This document shows, one piece after another, positions 7,747 through 15,453 of a DNA stretch of 17,046 nucleotides (positions are counted from its first letter, which is position 1; each line of letters opens with the position of its first letter). The stretch is from Beijerinckiaceae bacterium (GTDB lineage Bacteria > Pseudomonadota > Alphaproteobacteria > Rhizobiales > Beijerinckiaceae), in contig DAICZI010000005.1 of assembly GCA_027311205.1 (NCBI GenBank), positions 1 through 17,046 of the forward strand, given 5' to 3'. Below the pieces are notes generated by a model. The model saw only the letters and a list, made by a program, of their open reading frames with translations, had not been told where the DNA came from and made no database searches. Both the position numbers and the translations under genes were made by a program.

Positions 7747-8784
7747 TCAAGCGGCAGCATGCGGCCTTGACGAGGCTTTCGCAAGGATTTCGTCAAACAA
7801 CGCGGTGGATTCCACAGGATCAAACGGCAACGGCGTGACAATTTGCGCCAGCGCCGCCTCCGCCCGCTCCCGCGCCCGGCCTTTGAGCCAGGGCGTGGCG
7901 GCGGCAACCGCCGTCATTTCGTCGGCATTGCCATTGCAATGCAGCGCCATATCAAGCCCGGCGGCAAACATGGCGGTTGTGCGGTCCGCAAAGCTCCCCG
8001 ACAGTGCCTTCATGGAGAGATCATCGCTCATCAGCAGCCCGTCAAAACCAATTTCGCCGCGAATGATGTTCTCGACTACCAGCGGCGATAGCGTCGCCGG
8101 GCGCTGGTCATCAAGACTCGTGTAAACAATATGCGCCGTCATCGCCAAGGGTAACATGCGGCAGGCGGCAAAGGCCGCAAAATCGCTGGCGCTGAGAGCG
8201 GCATGGCTCGCCGTAACCTCCGGCAATGCCAGATGCGAATCAGCTTCGGCGCGACCATGGCCGGGCATGTGTTTCATCACCGGCCGCACGCCCTGATCCA
8301 TCAGGCCGCGCGCCGCAGCCAGCCCGCGCCGCGCCACGGTCGCTGCATCAAACCCATAGGCGCGATCACCGATCACCGCGTCCGCACCCTTAACCGGCAC
8401 ATCCAGCACCGGCAAACAATCAATGTTGATGCCGACCTGCCGCAATTCGCTGGCCATCAGGCGGCTGTTGAGCCGGATCAGGTCATCGCCATCAAGCCCG
8501 GCAGCGCTGGCCAGCGCCGGTAGTTGCCCGGCAGCAGGTGCAGCCCGCCAATGAGGCGGCCGCAGCCGTTGCACCCGCCCGCCTTCCTGATCGACCAGCA
8601 CCGGTGCCGCTTCGCGCCCGACGATCTCGCGAAACCGGGCGGTCAGGCGCGCCACCTGGGCCGGAGTATCGACATTGCGGCGAAACAGGATCAAGCCCCA
8701 CGGGCGAACCTCGCGCAGCAAGGCGATTTCTTCGTCGGAGAACTCAAGCCCCGAGCAACCGCAGATCAGCGCGCGAATGTCCAA
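7747..8784 (-). CDS. nagZ: Beta-N-acetylhexosaminidase NagZ
   Basis: A cytosolic glycoside hydrolase of family 3 that removes N-acetylglucosamine from anhydromuropeptides during cell-wall recycling (EC 3.2.1.52). The frame is open to 8970, but everything before 8784 overlaps the SPOR gene and looks unlike NagZ. A TTG at 8784 is preceded by AAAGGGG six bases upstream and gives 345 aa, the usual size, beginning LDIRALICGCSGLEFSDEE. I take this as the start. Key sites in that numbering are KHMPGHG (171-177, with the catalytic His) and LLMSDDLSM around 251-259, containing the nucleophile Asp. The location between a SPOR protein and scpA is a conserved alphaproteobacterial arrangement. Confidence 0.95.
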   Translation of the reverse strand: MDIRALICGCSGLEFSDEEIALLREVRPWGLILFRRNVDTPAQVARLTARFREIVGREAAPVLVDQEGGRVQRLRPPHWRAAPAAGQLPALASAAGLDGDDLIRLNSRLMASELRQVGINIDCLPVLDVPVKGADAVIGDRAYGFDAATVARRGLAAARGLMDQGVRPVMKHMPGHGRAEADSHLALPEVTASHAALSASDFAAFAACRMLPLAMTAHIVYTSLDDQRPATLSPLVVENIIRGEIGFDGLLMSDDLSMKALSGSFADRTTAMFAAGLDMALHCNGNADEMTAVAAATPWLKGRARERAEAALAQIVTPLPFDPVESTALFDEILAKASSRPHAAA

Positions 8785-8790
8785 TCTCGT

Positions 8791-8797
8791 CCCCTTT
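8791..8797 (-). promoter_or_regulatory. Strong ribosome binding site that sets a TTG start for nagZ
   Basis: On the minus strand AAAGGGG (8791-8797) stands six bases before the TTG at 8784. No ATG or GTG nearby gives the correct family N-terminus, so this site decides the nagZ start. Confidence 0.7.
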
Positions 8798-8806
8798 GCC
8801 GCAGCT

Positions 8807-10423
8807 TCACTCGCCACTGATCCAGCACGATCCGCCCTTGCCCCTGATAGCCTTGCAAATCGACAGGGCCGCAGCACTGCTGACATGGTCCACACGAACC
8901 CGGAAGACATCATGGCCATTGAGGCTGACGCGATGATAGCCCAGATGATGCCCCTGCAAAACCGAGCCATAGCGCGCCGAAAGGCGGTTCATCATGGATT
9001 TGGCCCCAGCTTCAGTGCCGGGAGCGGCGAGCTGGATCGCGAAGAAACCCTTGCCAGCGCCCTTCGTTGACGCGAGGCTGGCGACGCGCTGCGGCTTGGC
9101 TTTGGCATTGTCGCTCACGCGGCCGCGCGTCGGCACAAGCTGGAGTGGGGCGTTGGGCTGTTGCGCAACAGCGACACGGCGCAAGGGCGGCTTGGGCTTC
9201 ATCACCGGCTTGATGGCCTGCACGATTTTGGGTTTGACCACACGATGCTCAGGCAGCTTGGCTGCAACATGATGCGCCGCAGCGTTCGGAGTTGTTGCGG
9301 CCGCGGCAGCCCCTGCACCCTGGGCGCCAAGGGAGAAATTCGGATTGACGACCACCGTATGCACTTTATGCACATCGGCATTGGTAGGCGCTGGGCTGTT
9401 GCTGCCAGCCTGCGACGCCTGGCTGGGCGCTGTTTGCGCCCCTGGCGTCACCGCACCTTGCGGATTTGGCGCTGACCCGGCGTCGGGGGATGGCGGGGGC
9501 GCCACGGCGGACGTCACCGGCTGGCCGACAGGCGCCGGGGCCGTTGCCGTAGATTTCGGCAAAGCGTTGAGATCGTCCGGCTGCTCCTGATTGGCTACAA
9601 CCTGATCCTTGGCCAGATTGGCTGCATCGGCGACCTTCTGTTTTCCCGTATCAAGAATATCGGTGTTCTGGTTGGCAATGACCACGCCCTCAGGCTTGGC
9701 AGGCACAACGCGCACCGGCGTAGTATCGGCCTTGATCAAGGGCGCTTCGCCGGATTGAGCGTTAGCTCCAGAATGACGGATGGCAAAGGAGGCACCAAGC
9801 ATCACCAGACCAACTGCGAAAATCACCCCCATGGCGACCATCCCTTTGGGGCGCTGCGTGCCTTGTACGGGTGGTTGCGCAGTGTCATAGACACTGGGAC
9901 GCCCTCCCTGGAAATGATCGGCTGCGGCATCTGGACGCTCATCCCAGGTGCCATCATCGGCCTGAGCGGGCTGCGCCCCTATGCCCGCGGCGGCAAATGC
10001 ATCCTCAAATCCACGCAAGTGAAAATCGGTGTCAGGTACATGCGCCTGCGCATTGTCAGGTTGCGCATGTTCGACCTCCGGGGACTCAAGGGTCCGTCCT
10101 TCGGCCAGCGCCTGGCGCATGGCGTCATGATGCGCATGCAAAGCCCGCAATTGCTCGGCAAAATTCTGCTGCAAATTGGGCACTTTGGGCGGCGTGCTGA
10201 CAGCGGGCTTCACCGTCGGGCGCACCGGCTCGGGCGCACGGGCACCCGCCGAGAACACACCATGCCGACTGGCCTGGCTTTTGCCTTCATCGCCAACCAG
10301 TTGCGCCAGCGCCGCCAGAGGATCAACCGCGGGATCAACACTGGCCCCAGCGGGGCCACGCAAGCGCCGCTCAAATTCCTCAAGGTTCACCGCGAAGGTC
10401 GCTCGTGTGGACGATTCAACCAT
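8807..10423 (-). CDS. Membrane-anchored SPOR-domain protein
   Basis: A 538-aa bitopic protein, probably of the envelope and division machinery. The N-terminal 190 residues are charged and low in complexity and should be cytosolic. One transmembrane helix lies at about 194-215 (MVAMGVIFAVGLVMLGASFAI). A long Pro/Ala/Gln/Thr-rich periplasmic linker follows at about 216-455. A C-terminal SPOR domain spans about 457-538, from GKGFFAIQLAAPGTEAGAKS to FRVRV and the end. SPOR domains bind peptidoglycan stripped of stem peptides, which collects at the septum. The neighbours nagZ and the NlpD-type protein fit a cell-wall role. It has Shine-Dalgarno AAAGG eight bases before the ATG at 10423. The specific cellular role is not known to me; it is not a clear FtsN. 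Confidence 0.88.
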   Translation of the reverse strand: MVESSTRATFAVNLEEFERRLRGPAGASVDPAVDPLAALAQLVGDEGKSQASRHGVFSAGARAPEPVRPTVKPAVSTPPKVPNLQQNFAEQLRALHAHHDAMRQALAEGRTLESPEVEHAQPDNAQAHVPDTDFHLRGFEDAFAAAGIGAQPAQADDGTWDERPDAAADHFQGGRPSVYDTAQPPVQGTQRPKGMVAMGVIFAVGLVMLGASFAIRHSGANAQSGEAPLIKADTTPVRVVPAKPEGVVIANQNTDILDTGKQKVADAANLAKDQVVANQEQPDDLNALPKSTATAPAPVGQPVTSAVAPPPSPDAGSAPNPQGAVTPGAQTAPSQASQAGSNSPAPTNADVHKVHTVVVNPNFSLGAQGAGAAAAATTPNAAAHHVAAKLPEHRVVKPKIVQAIKPVMKPKPPLRRVAVAQQPNAPLQLVPTRGRVSDNAKAKPQRVASLASTKGAGKGFFAIQLAAPGTEAGAKSMMNRLSARYGSVLQGHHLGYHRVSLNGHDVFRVRVDHVSSAAALSICKAIRGKGGSCWISGE

Positions 10424-10477
10424 AAAACTTGCCTTTCAAATCGGACGATCTGCAGCGCTGACCCGGATCTATAACAA

Positions 10478-10496
10478 TGATCACCATGGGTGATCA
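10478..10496. promoter_or_regulatory. Perfect-arm dyad upstream of the SPOR gene
   Basis: TGATCACC (10478-10485) and GGTGATCA (10489-10496) are exact 8-bp inverted arms around a 3-base centre, in the 112-bp argS-SPOR gap, about 55-70 bp before the SPOR start. Repeated TCATCATCA follows on the plus strand. No T-run follows, so a protein-binding operator is more likely than a terminator. A TTATAG just downstream (minus strand) might be a -10 element, but no good -35 was found. Confidence 0.45.
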
Positions 10497-10535
10497 TCAT
10501 CATCACACGCCCTTCTAGCCACTTTTCCCGGCCTA

Positions 10536-12308
10536 TTAACGCATTTCGTCGGGCGCGCTGACACCGAGCAGCGACAACCCCACTTGCAGAACTGCGGCCA
10601 CACCCGCAACAAGCGCCAGGCGGGCCAGGGTCAACTCTCTATTTTCTTCATTAACAAAGCGTAATTGCGGCATATCTTTGCCCGCATTCCAGTGGCTGTG
10701 CAGCGCGCTCGCCAGATCATGCAGATAAAACGCCACCCGATGCGGTTCATGCGCCCGCGCAGCCTGCTCGATCAGCCGCGCAAACTGCGCCAAAAGCCGC
10801 AGGATTTCAAGTTCCGCCGGGTGATCGAGCAAATGCAGCGGGCCACGGCCCAGCGCCGGGGTTGCCACATCCAATTCTGGAAACAGCCGCTCGGCCTGCC
10901 GCAAAACTGATTTGGCCCTGGCATGAGCATATTGCACATAAAAGACCGGATTTTCGCGTGATTTCTCAATCACTTTCGCAAGATCAAATTCCAGCGGCGC
11001 ATCGTTTTTGCGAAACAGCATCATGAAGCGCACGGCATCAACGCCCACTTCATCCACCACTTCACGCAGAGTCACGAACTCTCCGGAGCGCTTTGACATT
11101 TTCACTGGTTCGCCCATGCGCATCAGCTTGACCAGCTGGCAAAGCTTGACATCGAGCTCGGCCTTGCCATCCGACAACGCCGCCACCGCCGCTTTCATGC
11201 GCTTGACATAGCCACCGTGATCGGCACCCCAAATGTCAATCATCGTGGCAAAGCCGCGTTTGACCTTGTCGGCGTGGTAGGCAATGTCGCTGGCAAAATA
11301 GGTGTAGCTGCCGTCAGATTTCATCAACGCGCGATCGACATCATCGCCAAATTGCGTCGAGCGGAACAGCGTCTGCTCGCGGTCTTCCCAATCGTCGGGC
11401 AGCGCGCCTTTGGGTGGCGGCAGGGTACCCTGATAAATCAGCCCCCGCGCCCGCAGGCCCTCGATGGCGGCGTGCACCTGATCCTCGCCCGATGCGGAAC
11501 GGGTCAGCGAGGCCTCGGAGAAAAACACCGCATGGCGGATGTTGAGCGCCGCCAGATCCTCGCGAATGAGTTCCATCATGGCCGCGATAGCCACCGAGCG
11601 CACCAGCGGCAGCCATTGCGCTTCCGGCATGGCGGCAAGCCCGTCGCCATATTCGACGGCAAGTCTGGCCCCAATGTCTTTGAGATAAGCGCCCGGATAG
11701 AGCCCCTCGGGAATATCGCCGATGGCTTCGCCCCGCGCTTCGCGATAGCGAAGGAAGGCGGAGCGCGCCAGCACATCCACCTGCGCGCCGGCATCATTGA
11801 TATAATACTCGCGCGTGACTTTCGCGCCGGCAAATTCCAGCAAGGCGGCCAAAGCATCGCCAAACACCGCGCCGCGCCCGTGGCCGACATGCATCGGCCC
11901 GGTTGGATTGGCCGAGACATATTCAATATTGATCGCATTTCCCAGGGCAGCCGGGCGGCCGAACTGTGCCGGATCAGCCAGACAGGCCCGCAAGACCGCC
12001 ATCAGCGCTTCCGGCTTGAGGCGGATGTTGATGAAACCCGGCCCGGCGACCTCGGCTTCCGCCACCAGCGGGTGCGTGGCGAGGCCATAAGCCACCTCTG
12101 TCGCAAATTGCCGCGGATTGGCAAAGCTGGAACCCAGATCCCTTGCGTAAACCATGGCGATATTCGTGGCGATTTCGCCATGGCTGGCATCGCGAGGCGG
12201 CTCGACGCTGAAGCGGTCAGGCGCAAGCTCAGGCGCGAGACGACCCGCCTTTTGCAGGGCGATAAACTGCGCACGCAGCGCTGCGGTAATTTCATCAAAC
12301 ACATTCAT
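10536..12308 (-). CDS. argS: Arginine--tRNA ligase
   Basis: Charges tRNA-Arg with arginine (EC 6.1.1.19). The 590-aa protein has the three ArgRS parts. The N-terminal Add-1 tRNA-binding domain covers about 1-110. The class I Rossmann core has [17 protein letters not shown] (130-146), with the HIGH-type motif HVGH, and the second signature KMSKRSGEF at 403-411. The C-terminal all-helical DALR anticodon-binding domain contains [13 protein letters not shown]. No defect is visible. It is the first gene of the long minus-strand block and is divergent from the DsbA-like gene. The dgt gene that I would expect directly upstream in many Hyphomicrobiales is absent. Confidence 0.97.
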   Translation of the reverse strand: MNVFDEITAALRAQFIALQKAGRLAPELAPDRFSVEPPRDASHGEIATNIAMVYARDLGSSFANPRQFATEVAYGLATHPLVAEAEVAGPGFINIRLKPEALMAVLRACLADPAQFGRPAALGNAINIEYVSANPTGPMHVGHGRGAVFGDALAALLEFAGAKVTREYYINDAGAQVDVLARSAFLRYREARGEAIGDIPEGLYPGAYLKDIGARLAVEYGDGLAAMPEAQWLPLVRSVAIAAMMELIREDLAALNIRHAVFFSEASLTRSASGEDQVHAAIEGLRARGLIYQGTLPPPKGALPDDWEDREQTLFRSTQFGDDVDRALMKSDGSYTYFASDIAYHADKVKRGFATMIDIWGADHGGYVKRMKAAVAALSDGKAELDVKLCQLVKLMRMGEPVKMSKRSGEFVTLREVVDEVGVDAVRFMMLFRKNDAPLEFDLAKVIEKSRENPVFYVQYAHARAKSVLRQAERLFPELDVATPALGRGPLHLLDHPAELEILRLLAQFARLIEQAARAHEPHRVAFYLHDLASALHSHWNAGKDMPQLRFVNEENRELTLARLALVAGVAAVLQVGLSLLGVSAPDEMR

Positions 12309-12540
12309 GCGCGGGAAAGTCCAGACATTGACAGATAAGCAGACGGGGCAGCACAGGAGACTTGCCGCGTTCGCTAGCGGATTTGATGGCCAGGGTCAAA
12401 ATCGCAAAGGCCGCTTTGCAGCCTTGAAGCGAATATGGCATGATACATTTTATATCTGCACCGCTTTAACACGTCTGGCGGGTGCACCCGCAGCCTGGAT
12501 TGATGCCGCGCAAGACGCGCCATCAAGGAGATGAGATACA
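12309..12540. promoter_or_regulatory. Divergent argS / dsbA-like intergenic region
   Basis: These 232 bp separate two genes that read away from each other, so promoters in both directions are expected. On the plus strand a possible weak promoter is TTGAAG (12424-12429) with TTTTAT (12448-12453) at 18-bp spacing, inside the AT-rich patch 12431-12456. AAGGAG (12525-12530) is the Shine-Dalgarno for the gene at 12541, with a rather long spacing of 10. I saw no clear argS promoter and no small ORF with family resemblance. Confidence 0.4.
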
Positions 12541-13341
12541 ATGACATTGTCACGGATTTCGCGCAGCGCTCTGGCTGTCCTGGCGCTTTGCTTCACGTCA
12601 TGTCTGGCCAGCAGCCCAGGGGCCCGCGCCGCCAGCGCCGATTCGCCCCAGTTTTCACCTGCCCAGAGCGCGGCCATTGGCGACATCGTGAAATCCTACC
12701 TGATCAGCCACCCCGAAGTGATCGCGCAAGCTGAAAAGGCGCTGCAGGCCAAGCGCAAGGCCGATGCGGCCAAGGCAATAACGGCGGCGATCAGCGCCAA
12801 CCATCAAGTGATCATCGACTCGCCCCACCAGTCGATCATGGGAAACCCGAAAGGCAAGGTGATCCTCGCCGAGTTTTTTGATTACAACTGCCCGTATTGC
12901 AAGCTCAGCGAGCCAGCCCTCGAAAAGCTGGCTGCCGCCAACCCCGATCTGAAAATCGTCCTGAAGGATTTTCCGGTGCTCGGGCCAGGTTCAGTCGAGG
13001 CAGCACGGGTTGCCGGTGCGGTGCGTGCGCAACTGTCGCCAGCCAAATTTGAGGCTTTCCACACAGCTTTGCTCGGCAAGAAAGTTCATGTCGGCCTGTC
13101 GGAAGCGCTTGAAGTTGCCAGGCAGGAGGGCGCGAATATCACCAAAGTCAAGGCTGACATGAATTCGGCGGACGTGAAGGTCGGCATCAGCGAGGTCATG
13201 GATGTTGCTGACAAGCTCAATCTCAGCGGCACGCCCACCTTTGTGCTGGGCGACGACATTATCGTCGGTGCGGTCGGGTTTGACGAATTGCAGGCCAAAA
13301 TCAGCAATATGGAAAAATGCGGCAAAGTCGCCTGTTCGTAA
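12541..13341 (+). CDS. Periplasmic DsbA-family thiol:disulfide oxidoreductase (ScsC-like)
   Basis: A 266-aa exported thioredoxin-fold protein expected to form or shuffle disulfide bonds in the periplasm. A signal peptide covers residues 1-30, ending ARA before ASADS. An N-terminal helical stretch at about 44-85 (KSYLISHPEVIAQAEKALQA and onward) resembles the oligomerisation region of ScsC/DsbG-like relatives. The catalytic motif is CPYC (117-120) within EFFDYNCPYCKLSEPAL. The cis-proline loop is SGTPTFVLGDDII near the C-terminus. The last residues, EKCGKVACS, add a second cysteine pair at 260 and 265 that I do not recognise as a family feature. In many alphaproteobacteria a gene of this type sits before aroQ-accB-accC; here aroQ is missing. 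A Cys at 21 could suggest a lipoprotein, but FTSC is a poor lipobox. Confidence 0.9.
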   Translation: MTLSRISRSALAVLALCFTSCLASSPGARAASADSPQFSPAQSAAIGDIVKSYLISHPEVIAQAEKALQAKRKADAAKAITAAISANHQVIIDSPHQSIMGNPKGKVILAEFFDYNCPYCKLSEPALEKLAAANPDLKIVLKDFPVLGPGSVEAARVAGAVRAQLSPAKFEAFHTALLGKKVHVGLSEALEVARQEGANITKVKADMNSADVKVGISEVMDVADKLNLSGTPTFVLGDDIIVGAVGFDELQAKISNMEKCGKVACS

Positions 13342-13418
13342 CCTCGCCATCAAGCCTTCCCAAGCGCCGCGCTACGCTTTAGTAGGATAGGGGCTTGCTT
13401 CTCGAAGCCTTGCATCAA

Positions 13419-13442
13419 GCGCAGATGTTTCTGCGCCTGTTT
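13419..13442 (+). terminator. Possible weak terminator after the dsbA-like gene
   Basis: A 6-bp perfect stem (GCGCAG / CTGCGC) with loop ATGTTT is followed by CTGTTT. It lies 78 bp beyond the stop. The T-run is short, so termination would be partial at best. Confidence 0.3.
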
Positions 13443-13477
13443 CAAGGGTTGCGGGGCGCGCGTAGGGCCCCGGCCCT

Positions 13478-13517
13478 CAAGACCGAAGACCTATCTGCAA
13501 GACCGGCGACCAATCTG
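13478..13517 (+). repeat. Tandem 20-bp repeat directly before accB
   Basis: Copy 1 is 13478-13497 and copy 2 is 13498-13517. Both have the form CAAGACCG..GACC.ATCTG and match at 17 of 20 bases. The second copy ends one base before the accB ATG at 13519, so the repeat fills the place of the ribosome binding site, and no AGGAGG-like sequence is seen. It might be an RNA or protein binding site acting on initiation, or a neutral duplication. Confidence 0.7.
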
Positions 13518-13518
13518 G

Positions 13519-14067
13519 ATGAGTTTCAACATGGATGACACGTCAGCGCGAGAGGACCGCAAGGCGAAAACGGCGCGGCCACCGACGGCCGCACCAGCCG
13601 CTGAAGGCATTGACACCGACCTCGTGGCACGCCTGGCCCAATTGCTTCAGGACACCGACCTTTCCGAAATCGAAGTGGAAAAAGGTGGCTTGCGCATCCG
13701 TCTGGCTCGCCACGGTGCCGGGCCCGTGATGGCGCAAATGGCCGCTGCGCCCCTCGCCATGCCGGTGATGCACGCCATGCCGGCCGGCAAGGCCCCCCCG
13801 GCGTCTGGCAGCCGCGAAGCGGCGGTTGAAGCTGGCGAGCCTGTCCCCGCCCCCATGGTAGGCACCGCCTACCTGCGCGCCAGCCCCGAAGCCAAGCCGT
13901 TCATTGAAGTGGGTGCCAAAGTTGCTGCAGGAGACCGTATTCTGATGATTGAGGCGATGAAGCCCTTCAATGATATTCTCGCACCGCGCGCCGGAACGAT
14001 CACCGCCATTCTGGTCAGCGACGGCCAGCCGGTCGAATATGGCCAGCCTTTGATGATCATCGAATGA
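13519..14067 (+). CDS. accB: Acetyl-CoA carboxylase biotin carboxyl carrier protein
   Basis: Carries the biotin that AccC carboxylates and AccAD uses to make malonyl-CoA, the first step of fatty acid synthesis. The 182-aa protein has a short N-terminal region with the family stretch LLQDTDLSEIEVEKGGLRIRL (42-62). A flexible Ala/Pro/Met linker spans about 68-110. The C-terminal biotinyl domain starts at VPAPMVGTAYLRASP (109-123). The biotinylated Lys is 148 in EAMKPFND. Most BCCPs have Met, Val or Thr after this Lys and Met next; Pro-Phe here is unusual. The start is uncertain: ATG at 13519 or at 13531, neither with a Shine-Dalgarno. accC follows after 27 bp. Confidence 0.95.
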   Translation: MSFNMDDTSAREDRKAKTARPPTAAPAAEGIDTDLVARLAQLLQDTDLSEIEVEKGGLRIRLARHGAGPVMAQMAAAPLAMPVMHAMPAGKAPPASGSREAAVEAGEPVPAPMVGTAYLRASPEAKPFIEVGAKVAAGDRILMIEAMKPFNDILAPRAGTITAILVSDGQPVEYGQPLMIIE

Positions 14068-14094
14068 CTCCTGCCGCCATAAAGCAGCACCCCC

Positions 14095-15453
14095 ATGTTT
14101 GACAAAATACTTATAGCCAATCGCGGCGAGATCGCTCTGCGTATTCTGCGTGCAGCGCGTGAACTGGGCATTGCCACAGTCGCCGTCCACTCCACCGCCG
14201 ATGCCGAAGCCATGCATGTCAAGCTGGCGGACGAGAGCGTGTGCATCGGGCCGCCCGCTGCGCGAGATTCTTATCTCAACATTCCCGCTTTGCTCGCTGC
14301 CTGCGAAATCACCGGGGCGGATGCCATCCATCCAGGTTATGGGTTCTTGTCGGAAAATGCTGGTTTTGCCGATATTCTGGCGGAACATGGCATAGGCTTC
14401 ATCGGCCCCAAGGCCGAGCATATCCGCATCATGGGCGACAAGATCGAGGCCAAGCGCACCGCAAAGGCGCTCGGCATTCCCTGTGTGCCGGGCTCGGAAG
14501 GGGCGATCACGGAAGATGCCGAGGCTCTGCGCGTCGCAGAAGGCATTGGCTATCCGGTTCTGGTCAAGGCCGCCTCAGGGGGCGGCGGGCGCGGCATGAA
14601 AGTCGCGAACTCGCCGGGCGAACTTTCCGATGCGCTCGCCACCGCCCGCACCGAGGCCAAAGCTGCCTTTGGCGATGATGCAGTCTATCTCGAAAAATAT
14701 CTCACCCGACCGCGCCATATCGAAATCCAGATTCTGGGCGATGGCCAGGGCAAGGCCATTCATCTGGGTGAACGCGATTGCTCATTGCAGCGCCGCCACC
14801 AGAAAGTCCTGGAAGAAAGCCCCTCGCCGGCGCTCAATGACACCCAACGCGAGGAGATCGGCGAAATCTGCGCTGCGGCCATGCGCAAGCTCGGCTATTC
14901 CGGCGTGGGCACTATCGAGTTTCTCTATGAGGATGGCGCGTTTTATTTCATCGAGATGAACACTCGCATCCAGGTGGAGCATCCGGTCACCGAAATGGTG
15001 ACCGGGCTCGATCTGGTCAACGAGCAGATTCTGATCGCCGCAGGCAGCCCGCTGACCATCACCCAGGCCGATGTACATCTGCGCGGCCACGCCATCGAAT
15101 GCCGCATCAATGCTGAAAATCCAGCGACCTTCCGGCCCTCACCGGGCAAGATTGCCTATTATCACCCGCCGGGGGGGCTCGGCGTGCGGGTCGATTCGGC
15201 GGTCTATCAGGGCTACACGATCCCGCCCTATTATGATTCGCTGGTGGGCAAGCTCATCGTCCATGGTCGCAACCGCAATGAGGCTTTGCTGCGCCTGCGC
15301 CGGGCTTTGGGCGAATTCATCATCGATGGCATCGACACCACGATCCCGCTGTTTCGCACTTTGGTGCAAAACCCCGATATCCAGAATGGCGATTACGACA
15401 TTCACTGGCTGGAGCGGTTTCTGGCGGCCGGGGGCATGGGCGGCACGTCATGA
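14095..15453 (+). CDS. accC: Acetyl-CoA carboxylase biotin carboxylase subunit
   Basis: An ATP-grasp enzyme that carboxylates the biotin on AccB with bicarbonate (EC 6.3.4.14). The 452-aa protein is full length. The N-terminal domain begins [17 protein letters not shown], with [15 protein letters not shown] at 75-89. The ATP-grasp glycine loop [13 protein letters not shown] is at 159-170, with Lys159. Metal ligands are Glu275 (GTIEF) and Glu287 (FIEMN), and [10 protein letters not shown] at 291-300 is part of the catalytic site. The C-terminal domain has [12 protein letters not shown]. Nothing looks defective. It follows accB closely and its stop overlaps the metC start by 4 bp, so the three genes form one likely transcript. 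Confidence 0.97.
   Translation: MFDKILIANRGEIALRILRAARELGIATVAVHSTADAEAMHVKLADESVCIGPPAARDSYLNIPALLAACEITGADAIHPGYGFLSENAGFADILAEHGIGFIGPKAEHIRIMGDKIEAKRTAKALGIPCVPGSEGAITEDAEALRVAEGIGYPVLVKAASGGGGRGMKVANSPGELSDALATARTEAKAAFGDDAVYLEKYLTRPRHIEIQILGDGQGKAIHLGERDCSLQRRHQKVLEESPSPALNDTQREEIGEICAAAMRKLGYSGVGTIEFLYEDGAFYFIEMNTRIQVEHPVTEMVTGLDLVNEQILIAAGSPLTITQADVHLRGHAIECRINAENPATFRPSPGKIAYYHPPGGLGVRVDSAVYQGYTIPPYYDSLVGKLIVHGRNRNEALLRLRRALGEFIIDGIDTTIPLFRTLVQNPDIQNGDYDIHWLERFLAAGGMGGTS

Larger units (their letters stand above)
13342..13518. other. Gap before accB where aroQ is usual
   Basis: This 177-bp stretch shows no coding sequence resembling AroQ, a gene often found here in alphaproteobacteria. 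It contains a hairpin, GCGCAG (13419-13424) and CTGCGC (13431-13436) with a 6-nt loop, followed by CTGTTT. This may weakly terminate the DsbA-like transcript. A GC palindrome lies at 13464-13477 and a tandem repeat at 13478-13517. No clear promoter could be assigned. Confidence 0.45.

Noticed and set aside
7725..7907. Upstream extension of scpA
   Set aside because: Mostly Arg/Pro-rich sequence overlapping the end of nagZ; the ATG at 7724 with GGAAG gives a normal ScpA.
8785..8970. Upstream extension of nagZ
   Set aside because: Overlaps the SPOR-domain coding sequence, shows no NagZ similarity, and a TTG with a strong Shine-Dalgarno gives the normal length.
11217..12338. A 373-codon open frame on the plus strand opposite argS
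   Set aside because: Antisense to argS, which has intact HIGH and KMSK motifs; the translated sequence resembles no family I know.
13464..13477. GC palindrome AGGGCCCCGGCCCT as an operator
   Set aside because: In a GC-rich spacer such a short 6-bp arm palindrome with a 2-base centre is weak evidence and no flanking promoter was seen.
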